The notes beneath the pieces are model-generated. The model was given only the letters and a program-made list of their open reading frames with translations. It was not told where the DNA came from and did no database searches. A stretch of DNA of 64,000 nucleotides from Imbricaverruca yamaguchii (Eukaryota > Arthropoda > Thecostraca > Neoverrucidae). The stretch spans positions 1-64,000 of the forward strand of contig JAOTOL010000867.1 of the NCBI GenBank assembly GCA_034440575.1, given 5' to 3'. Of the stretch, positions 45,190 through 55,721 are shown one piece after another (position 1 is the first letter of the stretch; every line of letters begins with the position of its first letter). The translations under genes and the position numbers were made by a program.

Positions 45190-46265
45190 GTTACATGTCG
45201 AATCTACGCTTGCGTTCCCGTGGACATGCTGGGTGCACCGACCCCGACAGGGTCGCCCGAGCCGTCCTGCCCACCGGTGGCCTTGGGGAGATCACGGCCC
45301 CCGACCATGTACCACAGCTGCGGCTGATGGCCGCCGGCCGGCGGTCGTCTTCCTTCCGGCTGACACGTGGGAGCCGGCCGGCGCTGGACGCGCCCGACTC
45401 GCTCCGAGGAGAACAGCTCGGACCCGCAGCCGACCGTCTGCCGGGTCTGTAATGGTCCTGCGGTGGTCTGGGTTAGCTGGAGCCTGGTCTGTTAATGGTC
45501 CTGGGGTGGTCTGGGTGGATGGAGCCGGGTCTGTTAATGGTCGCCGGGGTGGTCTGGGTGGATGGAGCCGGGTCTGTTAATGGTCGCCGGGGTGGTCTGG
45601 GTGGATGGAGCCGGGTCTGTTAATGGTCCTGCGGTGGTCTGGGTGGCTGGAGTCGGGTCTGTTAATGGTCCTGGGGTGGTCTGGGTGGCTGGAGTCGGGT
45701 CTGTTAATGGTCCTGGTGTGGTCTGGGTGGCTGGAGACGGGTATGTTAATGGTCCTGCGGTGGTCTGGATGGCTGGAGCCTGGTCTGTTAATGGTCCTGG
45801 GGTGGTCTGGGTGGCTGGAACCGGGTCTGTTAATGGTCCTGCGGTTGTCTGGATGGCTGGAGCCGGGTCTGTTAATGGTCGCCGGGTGGATGGAGCCGCA
45901 TGTATGCGGACTCTGTTAATGGTATCTGGAGTCACCTGGGAGCCGGAGTTGTTTGTATGGTGTCGGTGATTTGCACAAGTTTTGGTAAGGTGAGCCAGGC
46001 CGAGAATCACGTCGGTTCATGTGCAGACGGAAGTGGGGTGCACGCGAAAGCTAGTGGAGTAGTTTGGTCTGGATGGGCTGGGAGAATGAGGAGGTGGCCT
46101 TGACGGTCGGCCGAACATGGGAAAACGAGACGCCGGTCGAATACCTCTGTCTCCATTCCCCAGAACGGACAGAGAGCGATTTGGTGAGGTGGTCATATGT
46201 CTCACAGTTGAGGAATTTGGCTGGAGAGAAGCAGGTGGAGTCTAGTTGAGGTGTCTCGTCGCATT
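45190..46265 (-). pseudogene. Gag remnant related to element B, with expanded proline-rich tail
   Basis: The minus strand reads DSTCFSPAKFLNCETYDHL (~46245-46190), matching the third-knuckle region of element B (ESTC...CLNC...DHMTT). A Pro/Thr-rich tail with a 42-bp minisatellite follows. At 45200-45400 the reverse complement shares CCAAGGxCACCGGTxGGCAG and CACGTGxCA with 15225-15330, the ORF1-ORF2 junction of element B. The order of these blocks matches element B. Frameshifts are common. The right end is cut by CR1 copy 2 at about 46265-46290. Confidence 0.6.
45455..45890. repeat. 42-bp minisatellite
   Basis: About 10-11 copies of a 42-bp unit (GGTCTGTTAATGGTCCTGGG plus GTGGTCTGGGTGGCTGGAGCCG). 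The period is divisible by three, giving a (PATQTTPGPLTD)-like peptide on the minus strand in the frame of the gag tail. Confidence 0.95.
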
Positions 46266-46289
46266 TCGCGGAATCGCGCCGGTTTGCGG

Positions 46290-47535
46290 CATGTTTTACT
46301 GTTATAAAGACATAAAGACATAAAGATGTAAAAGATCAGTGCAACTATGGCCCATAATATTAGACTCTGTACACTCAACCTGTTCCCCACCAATTCCGTG
46401 GGTAAGCCCTCCCTGGAATACTGAAAAGCAAGCCTTCTATTCTTATAATGGACGTATATGCTGATTTTAAACATGTTCAGTGTGCTACTACCTGCAACGT
46501 TTTCTGTCAGCTGGTTCCAGTGTTCTACTACCCTGTTGGTGAAGAACAGTGTTCTACTACCCTGTTGGTGTAACCGTGTTCTTCTGTCCCTAACTTTAAT
46601 TTTGAATTAATGACCTGTAATTGCATCATTTCTATTAAATTCAAACATTTTCCTGATATATCCTGACCATGAATAAAATCATAGACCTCCACGGGATCTC
46701 CTCTCAGCCTTCTATATTTGACTAAGAACATACTCAATTTTTCAATCTTTCCTCATACGCCAGGTTGCTTACCATTAACCATTTTTGTAGCCCTCTTGTA
46801 TACTCTCTCTAAAAGCTAACAATCTTTTTCTTAACTAGGTGACCAAGCATGGACACAGTATTCAAAATCTTGCCTGACATATGCACATTACAGCTTCCTG
46901 ATGACTTCGTCACTTCTGCATGATACATTCCTATTTATTGCCCAAGCATTCTCAGTGCCTTCTTCCTGGCTTCCTTGGTCTGTTCTGATGCCCCCAATTT
47001 CGTGTTCAGAATAACACCTAAGTCCTTCTCCTGCTGAGTCACCGATAGTACATGGCCACCCATCAAATGTGGAACCTTCATATGCTTCCTACCTACGTGC
47101 ATGATTTTCTACATATCAAAATTCAATTTCATTTTCCATTCTTCGGACCACTTCACAAGTTTGTCCAAGTCTTTCTGCAGCGAGATATGCTCACTGTGAC
47201 CTGTTGTTGCCCTAAAGACCTTCAAATCATCCGGAAATTTCAAAACCTTAATGCTTGGGCCACTTTCAGTGTTATTTACAAATATAGTGAACAGGAGGTG
47301 CCCCAGTACTGACCCCTGGAGGACTCCACTAGAGACGTTTTGCCATGATGACTTTTTACCATTTTGCATCACTCTCTGCTGCCTATCTGAAAGCCACAAC
47401 TCTATCCATTTTAGGATGCTACCTGCAATCCCATGGACCTGGAGCTGCATCATTAACCGTTTATGCGGTACCTTGTCACAGGCCTTACTAAAGTCAAGAT
47501 ATGCTACATCAACCTGATTTACATGATCCAATTGA
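46290..47535 (-). pseudogene. CR1-like LINE, copy 2 (5'-truncated)
   Basis: The minus strand carries VDVAYLDFSKACDKVPHKRL (~47510), SSGVLQGSVLGHLLFTIFVN (~47310), KFPDDLKVFR (~47235; FADD expected) and KYRRLRGDPVEVYDF (~46710). It aligns with CR1 copy 1 almost word for word, including the 3' UTR (TACTGAAAAGCAAGCC) and the short 3' repeat ATAAAGACATAAAGAC at 46297. It is cut at its 5' side by a (TA)n microsatellite. Confidence 0.85.
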
Positions 47536-47564
47536 TCACATGTACATATATATGTGTATATTCT

Positions 47565-47568
47565 CATA

Positions 47569-47637
<69 letters not shown>

Positions 47638-47640
47638 ATA
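47565..47640. repeat. (TA)n microsatellite
   Basis: Uninterrupted TA run ending in TGTGTGTG, directly at the truncated end of CR1 copy 2. Confidence 0.98.
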
Positions 47641-48280
47641 TACGGCTTCTCCATCGTCACCTACGCTGCAAACTGTGCAGATTTTCCTACAAACTACCCA
47701 TGGCCGTCCACCATCCACTAGATGCTTTGTGTATATTTTTGCGTACTAAGATGTCCCTCATATTAGTGCGCATTTGATATGAAACAATTTTCTTTTGCAT
47801 CTAACACTTTCTTCTAGCGATTTGAAATCTCAAAAATACGTTGTTTCGCTTGAAATGTTGTCAATTACTGGAAGGTAGCTGGTATAATTGACGACAATCG
47901 GGTGACTTGCTTTGCTTTAGGAGTACGCCTCGATGACAACAGATTTTGACGAATCGTAATGTTTGCTTTTTGCATCCCCTTGGCAATTTCAACTTCTCGG
48001 TATCACCTACCAATACGTATTTCCTTCAAAGTATCTAATTGTCGATGGATGTCTACTGCTGAATTGTACATGCCTATTGCTCTCTTGGCCCGTTATCAGG
48101 GGTGGGACGATTGGTATGCATTATAATTAACTCATCCAAGAAACATGTATGTGAGCTTGAATATCATAGTTCCACTAAAACTGTGCCATGTATGCTATTC
48201 GCTATGTTATGAAATTCCTTCAAACTATCTTCCCCATGTATCCAGATTCAAAAAAATATACCTAACGGATGTAAACGGCT
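47641..48280. other. No recognised gene
   Basis: Plain AT-rich sequence between two TA microsatellites; nothing supportable. Confidence 0.4.
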
Positions 48281-48283
48281 AGG

Positions 48284-48288
48284 GTATA

Positions 48289-48365
<77 letters not shown>

Positions 48366-48370
48366 ATATA

Positions 48371-48408
<38 letters not shown>

Positions 48409-48472
48409 TATGTATATATCTATGAATATACATATGTATATATTTATATATGTATACATGTATATATATAAA
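48284..48472. repeat. (TA)n microsatellite
   Basis: A long TA tract with GTGTGC and occasional AAATA/GTATA interruptions, ending just upstream of family D copy 4. Confidence 0.98.
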
Positions 48473-48517
48473 GGTGCACGTAACATCCCAGTGGAGTTGC
48501 AAAGAATTTAACTCGTC

Positions 48518-49325
48518 CGGTCTCTCCGGTCAGATCCTCACACCTCGTCTTGGGGGCTGATAGGAACCCCTCTAATATCCAAACAAAGCGTCCCACGAAA
48601 ATGAAAGAGGTATTATCGGAAAGCACTCGACAAGTAGGGCCCGAAACCACCCCCGACAAAAAAAAACAAAAAGTGAAGTCACTAGGGGGCGTAGATTTTC
48701 ACGACTTTCATCATGTTTTTGCTCTGGGGAGTTCATTTTAGAGATATCTGAAATAGCAAAAAGTATTTGGAACCAGAAAACGACAGGGAAATGGACCAGG
48801 ATCATACAATTTTTTGCGCACCCAAAGTCAAAATATTGTTGAGAAATTTCCAAAAGATTTGTTTTCAAGTTTTCTTCAATTTTTCTCTTCTAATGGATAG
48901 AGCTGACAGAAAAACGTGTTTGGAAGTGAACTTGCTCTATAAAAATGCTTACTTTAGCCAACATCTTCGATTTGCTCTCTAATAAGCAAATATGCAAAAA
49001 TATTAGGTAATTAAGAAAGAAAATGAGAAAAATTTCTCTAGAACATTCTGTTCCACCCATAGAGATAAGCAAACGTTGAAATTTCATTAAAATATCTCTA
49101 TCCGTTGAAGCGTGACGGCTGGTTAAACTTTTTTTCGAGGTGACCTTACTTGACCTAGACTAACTCGTTGACCCTAACTGACTTGACTTCAAAAATTTGA
49201 CACGATATGCCAAATTGATGTGGGTATGCAAAATTTGGACCCGCTGCCCCTCGCCGTTCTTTTACTATCCGCGAAGAACCTGGTGGAGGGGACGGTTGAA
49301 GACCACACCCCGGTTGAAGACAGTT
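48518..49325 (+). repeat. Family D interspersed repeat, copy 4
   Basis: Forward copy from TCTCCGGTCAGATCCTCACACC to TATCCGCGAAGAACCTGGTGG and GACGGTTGAAGAC, the latter word duplicated at its end. Shares GTCCCACGAAAATGAAAGAGG and the TGACTTGACTT/CTCGTTGACC block with the other copies. Confidence 0.85.
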
Positions 49326-51004
49326 TGGCGTCCATAAAACCTTAGCTGTGGGTTGTTTATCGATAATAACACCCGGCAGCGATGTGAAAAGTGACAAACT
49401 TACCGACATCCTTAGCGAGTATAACTTGGATGTTCACTTTAGGAGTATAACTTCAAGGATGTTAGCCGTCATAACCGACACCCCGCATGATGAATGCTTA
49501 CAACCTTCAATGATGCCACAATTCCGTGCCCTCCAAGCAAGGGTAGTGGACATAGAATTTGACACCAACCATTGGCTGAAACTCTTCTTAGTTGCTTTTT
49601 TTAGCCAGTTTGTTGGAACTGGATTCCAATAAACCGGTGTTCAACTTGTTCAGTGCGCAATGGATTGGTCAAACGCGTATTCCATCCGTGGCTGGTTGGT
49701 GATGTGTAGTACGATGTTCTCCGTTACTGGTACATGAAAATATGAGAAATCCAAGAGAGCGAATGTCGGGCAATTACTGCGCAACACTAGCTTTCATTTT
49801 CTCAAGTTGGTATAAGCCATTTCACTCGCAGAATAAATTATTTGTTGGGTATATGTCTGAATTTGAATCCAAGTGATAACAAAGATATGTACATGGATGC
49901 GCATTTTCATCGACTTCTGGACAAAACAGTATGTTTGAGATTGTGGTTGTCACATCAGCTTAACGCACGCACTGATGCTGCTGCAAGTGCTGATGGTGCT
50001 TGCGTGAGGGGTCGCAACAGGTCGCCGAACAGGGGTTCAACTTTAATGCTACGTCTGCATGTTTTGTGGTTCGGTTTTTCAAAAGTAAAGCATGAACGTA
50101 TCAGAAAAATCAGGCAGTTATCGTGCAGCTGTGTCAAGCATGAAGTTATGTTGAAAAATAGGTTCATCGGGATTTCTTCGCGCTGCGATGGAAGAACGGC
50201 CGATGTGCAATGTTTTCACCGCTCAGAGCCTGGATGCCGGCTAGCGTTTATCACAGCATTGCTATGGCGCTTGGCCAGGGCTGGTGCCGCGCTCACCTGG
50301 CACCGGCGTGCCGCGTCCGCACCGTCCACCGTCGACAACACCTCCGAGACAACACTCGATTTGGCCGCTGGTGAGCCAGAGCTATTCCCGCCGCCGCGTC
50401 TCCATCCCCGGGCGTAATGAGTGATGTAATGGCGTAGGTGGCGCCACTGCCGACTACTCCCGCCCCGACTCTAGGGGGAAGGAAAACGCCGTTCTCATGT
50501 AGAATTTGAGTTCCCGCGCGCACTGCGGAATGTCGTCTATGTGGCGGATGGGTTATCCTCTGCATTTTGTGAACACCTACTTTTTGTCGCTTGCGACCTG
50601 ACTCGACGTTGCGAATGTATCGGGTTGGCCAAACTCTGCCTCGGTGGGAGTTTTTGTTAGTCGTTTTTCTCATTGGGCATCGTCGGCCGGCCCTGTTCAG
50701 CTGCAAGATTGGAAATGACATAATCGGGTTAGTAGTCACGCCGATGAGGAGCAGCCCGACTGTGGACGCCTGTTCAGCGTCGACTAAAAGCTACAAGAAA
50801 CAGTCAAACAGCCGAGATTACTCCCGTAGGAACAACGCCCGCCAAGGTCATACAGTGCAGCTGTGCATGCACACGATCCTTTTTCATCCCGTTTGGCGCC
50901 AACAATCAATTGTTACGCGCGATTATACAATCAAGATATGAAATAGAACTGATCATGGTTGACAGCATATCTTACTGAAAAGGTCTCTCCAGCCACACAC
51001 TGCA

Positions 51005-51005
<1 letters not shown>
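49326..51005. other. No confident gene; unrecognised ORF at 49842-50417
   Basis: A 191-codon plus-strand ORF (49842-50417) has an N-terminal half without bias and a GC-rich C-terminal half (RAGAALTWHRRAASAPSTVD). No motif was recognised and it may be chance. Sequence from 50420 to 50640 is GC-rich with no clear gene. Confidence 0.25.
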
Positions 51006-51289
<284 letters not shown>

Positions 51290-51906
51290 TGCAGCAAGTC
51301 GAAATTGAGGGGACTACACACATCTTGCAAATCATAGACTAATTGTTGAATATGAAAAATAAGTGCGGCGTAAAATGCACGAAGGTTAACTTGTATTGCA
51401 TAACACCTTCGAGGCAATGAATGCCACAAGGTTTCGTGCTCCAGGCTCTGTGATCCGCATCAAGGCGTAATCCAATCTCCAATTAGTAATCGCATTCTTG
51501 CATTTTTGTCTCAGATCTTCTATTTTCTGGAAACATTACAAGCATCATGTGTTCCTCCAGAAAAGATGCCAATTTTTTTCCATAACAATCTAATTTTCTT
51601 TGCCGCCCATCTGCCTTAACGTCATCATGGTTCCCGCTTTTTTCTTTCACTTTTCGCAGTATCACTTCTATCGAGGGCAGCGTTCAATCCTAAACACCCA
51701 TCTGCTATGTCGGTACACTGGTGTTGCAGGTATGTACTGCTTTAGTATCCATCACCCTCGTCATTTTGCCACAATCCTCGATTGCACGCAGCTACATGAT
51801 CGGCATCCCATATGCTGCTACATAGGTGGCAGCACCGTCGCACCGCAAGGAATATAGCATTCGGCAATAGTCGACCAAGTTTATTTAGACACGGTTTTCA
51901 GATACT

Positions 51907-52078
<172 letters not shown>

Positions 52079-52079
52079 A

Positions 52080-53340
52080 TTCCCCTGCCACCCTCTCTCC
52101 CTCCCTCCATCCCCTCTTTTTATCCATCTTCCATCTACTGTCACGCTCCCATTCTCCCAGCCTCCCATCCTCCTCTCATATGGACGCATTGAGCATTATG
52201 AAGAGTACACATTGTAACATAGGGAATGCATACGGATTACACCTTGTGATGATCGTGAAGATTACCATCATTACTACAGGTTCAAGATTACGGATGGATA
52301 TTCATTGGGAAAGGGAATTTCCTGGAAATGACGAACTTCTCGAAGGCACCAACTTTATAAAAGTTCTTCCAGGTGAGAGGAGGGGAGGGTGGGGTGGGGA
52401 GCACATGAGCCCCCTTGAAAGGTTGCATTTTCCAGTCAGAGCGGCGCGCCTTTCCATGCGGAGGCATATGCCCTCAGGAATATCCACCCCTCAAATCAGG
52501 TGAGACATCTTCAACTGCAGCACGTTTTTCGCCCACAGTTACAATCACTATGTGCGGTGTGGCGCTTCCCCGCTGGCGGTTTGTCGATGGCATGGCTGCC
52601 TTGCCCCTGGCCGCCGCAGCCCCGCCCCGCCAACTCCGTTGACGGGGGTGGGGAGGGGTGACATCGGCGGATACGCGCAGACTTAGCTATATACAGACGG
52701 TGTTAGCTAGGGAAGCATTGGGACAGTCTCTGGCGTGAAATTTCACTCTTTTTAAGCGAAAGTATTCCCGTGAATGTTAAGGAATCATTTAAGGATTGTT
52801 GGAGGATTTACCCCGCAGTGTATCCTTAGGCTTCGATTTACTAGCAGATACAATTTGAGTCCGCTATAGGCGAGAAAGAACAGAAACCGGCGTTTTGAAT
52901 GCCCACTTGCATTAGCTTACCATATGAATTGCAGGCTGACGGCCGAAACACCAACTGAAGAGTGTCACCTGCGACTCTTCTGGTTGCGGATCTTGGCATT
53001 TCGGCACACGGAGTAGAACGCTGGCTTCACGGTGTTTGACATAGTGAGATGACTATATCTGTTCATAGCACAATCGCCCGACACTCTTTGTTTATCTGCC
53101 TCCGCGTTCGGCGTATCTTTAGCAGAAGCAAACACAACATTGCCAGTAATCTGAGCCTGGTTCTTACACTCGCACCGATATTTTCTGATCCAAACCCCGA
53201 CAAAGTGCCCCCTCCCCATTCTCCCACTTTGGAACATGAAACACCCCAAGCTGGAGTATTCATTTCGATGCAATAAAAATATACTCTTCCCCATGGAAAG
53301 CCCAACCCAAATTTTCCTGACATCAAGAGGCCCGCCCACA
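52080..53340. other. No recognised gene; short segment like the 59-kb tandem repeat
   Basis: 52340-52500 (CCCTTGAAAGGTTGCATTTTCC, GGAGGCATATGCCCTCAGGA, TATCCACCCCT) resembles units of the degenerate repeat at 59.1-59.7 kb. The remaining sequence shows only short ORFs. Confidence 0.35.
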
Positions 53341-53369
53341 GTACACATGACCCTACACTGGTGGCTGCT

Positions 53370-53960
53370 GCATGTGTGCACCAAGGACGGTGTGGGAACC
53401 GTCCTGTGAGTGCGTTCTACAGTGGTGAAACGATATTAACACCACACCATTCGATCTACAAGGCAGAGTTAGTTGCCATCCTAAACTTCCAGCAACTTAT
53501 CATTGAAATCAACATCACTACACCCACCATCATCTATACTGACTCAAGCTCCTCCATTGACTCCCTCGCAGCCATACACAACGCCTTACACCCCACACTC
53601 CACGCTATACAACACCTCTGTCATGTCTACCACGCTCACCTCCAACTTGCACTTCTCTGAGTCCTCGGCCACATTTGCATACCCAGTAGCGAGTGAACGG
53701 ATGGGCTCCACCATGGGGCCAGTGACCTCAGATCTGCCACCTGACCCACGGTCCCCCTTCCCGGTGATCTGCTATCCTTAGCAAACAATGCATTCAACAA
53801 ATATATCCAGGCACGATGGAGACACGACCTTCAAATTTACACCTACATAAATCCATCCTTTCCAAATGTACATCATCACACCAACACTCACGCACACAAG
53901 AGGTGGTGATTTCCTGTATGTGGCTAAACCACACCATTTCCACACGCAACTACCTCTTCA
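53370..53960 (+). pseudogene. Retrotransposon RNase H remnant
   Basis: The plus strand encodes FYSGETILTPHHSIYKAELV (~53420-53475) with the catalytic Glu (KAELVAIL) and then YTDSSSSIDSL (~53535) with the Asp. A decayed LGHICIPSSERTDGLHHG (~53660, usually GHxGIPGNExAD) follows after a stop at 53658. The final catalytic Asp region is degraded. 5' and 3' parts of the element are absent. Of the elements here it is closest in style to the I/Jockey type (A or B). Confidence 0.75.
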
Positions 53961-54040
53961 ATTGACTCTACCGACCTCCACTTTGACGCTTGTGTGACGT
54001 GCTCTACTCCTTTGGACATTTTTATCTTCTGTGTACTATA

Positions 54041-54042
<2 letters not shown>

Positions 54043-54126
<84 letters not shown>
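54043..54126. repeat. (TA)n microsatellite
   Basis: TA run with one ACA interruption, downstream of the RNase H remnant. Confidence 0.98.
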
Positions 54127-54127
<1 letters not shown>

Positions 54128-54289
54128 CTCCGATAATAATTACATTCCACTTTACCCACACTTCTTGGCGATGAACATCCTGAGCTCCTTGAACTACTGT
54201 TTACTTTTCTGAGTAGCACAAAAATGGAACAATCAACTAAAAGAAAAGCGCTATCATCCTCTCTTCTCCAGCACAGCAAACACCTATGT

Positions 54290-54690
54290 GAGTGTACAGG
54301 AGTGCTGTTTTGTAAACTTTCGGAAGGACATACGCCCTCCCCCAATGTTCAGTTTTTCCCCTCCAATAGGGACATTGGTCCCCCCACCAATATGAAATGG
54401 CAATTAACATACAGCTACGAGCGATTGCGAGCTGCGATCGGAGCGGGAGCGCCGATGGTCCCGCCGATGGCCCTGGAAATAGTGACGTCCGCCCGTTCAC
54501 TCTGGTGACCTGTCACTCAGGACGTTTTCCAGGTGACTGCCCGCCACCGTTAACGTGGCGACTTACCCTGTGGTGTGGCTAGCGTGCTGGTGTCCGGAGA
54601 CACCGCGTCGGCTAGCACCGTCTGCGCAGCTGAGTATCGTGCCGTCATTGCGGACATCAGACCTGATGCCGTGACTTTCAAGAATATGTA
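54290..54690 (-). repeat. Family G repeat, copy 2 (partial, unexpanded minisatellite)
   Basis: Matches 32060-32840 of copy 1 but has only about two GATGGTCCCGCC units (54450-54475). The minus-strand frame SAAQTVLADAVSPDTSTLA matches the C-terminal part of the family G ORF; the frame then stops at KSPR. This copy shows the pre-expansion state of the minisatellite. Confidence 0.75.
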
Positions 54691-55480
54691 ACAGCTACAC
54701 TCCCCCAGTCAAGCCAGGACGCGCGCGCGTCCCGCGTCGATTGCATCAGCTATCCCGACACGCGCGCGCGCCGGCCGTCGAGACCACGCGACATTCGGAC
54801 GACAGCTAAGATATACATGCAGCCTCGCCTTGCATCAGTCTTCCGCATGCGCAGGCCCAGGCACACTGTACATTAGGCTGTGTCATCAATCGCAATTCAT
54901 GGTGCCGCTGTGATTTTATTATGCTCTATCCTCGTGGAAACAATATGGCACCATTAATTTTCTCTTAATTTTAACCCCATCCTGCTCCGAGCGAGTAAAG
55001 TAGTGGCTGTCTCATAACTCAGGGGGCAACAGCGCCTCTGGCGAGCAAGTTTGAAACTAACGATTCCTCCTCTCGTCTGGCAGCCACGACCACTCTTTCA
55101 GTGCTAGAAATGGACACGTGACAACGTTTAAGTATTCATCAGCATGAACATTATCAATGGAGTCCAAATTATATGTATTTCCGAGTATAATCTCTGTTTC
55201 AGGCAAAATGAAACCACTGCACTGTAGTCATGCGGGCGGTGGTCTCTGAATGCGGCATCAGGCAGACCGATGAGCTCACTGATTTGCATACTAGGCTTGA
55301 TTTTCTCTGAAACCCATCCTCACTCTTAACACTTAAGAACCATTGGTATGCGATCAGGTGACATGTATGACGTATGTATTCAGACATGGGGTCACACATC
55401 GCGGCGAGTTCGGCACGAGCGGCACTTCACACGAGACGAAATGCATGAGATGCACAGTGGCACTTGCCATGACTTAGGTA
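54691..55480. other. No recognised gene
   Basis: CpG-rich at 54715-54790 (GACGCGCGCGCGTCCCGCG, CACGCGCGCGCGCC), then ordinary sequence. No supported ORF. Confidence 0.35.
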
Positions 55481-55721
55481 AAAGCTTCTTGCTGATAACA
55501 GCTGGCAGCTGCTGTCGGTGCCTGAGGCGGTTGCAGATGTAGCCGTGCCGCTGCGTCTCTCCAACCACCGCGCTGGCCGCCTCCGTTACCGCCTTCACCG
55601 CCCGCTCCACCGCCACCGTGAGTACCGGATAGGCGGCCACGTCCAGCGAGACATCCCGGATGCCCTCAATGCATAAATATGTCAGCTGCGGTGGCCAGTT
55701 GGACCAGAGGAGCTTCCGCTG

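Noticed and set aside
49842..50417. 191-codon ORF as a host gene
   Set aside because: No recognised motif, no clear codon bias and no splice signals; left unassigned.
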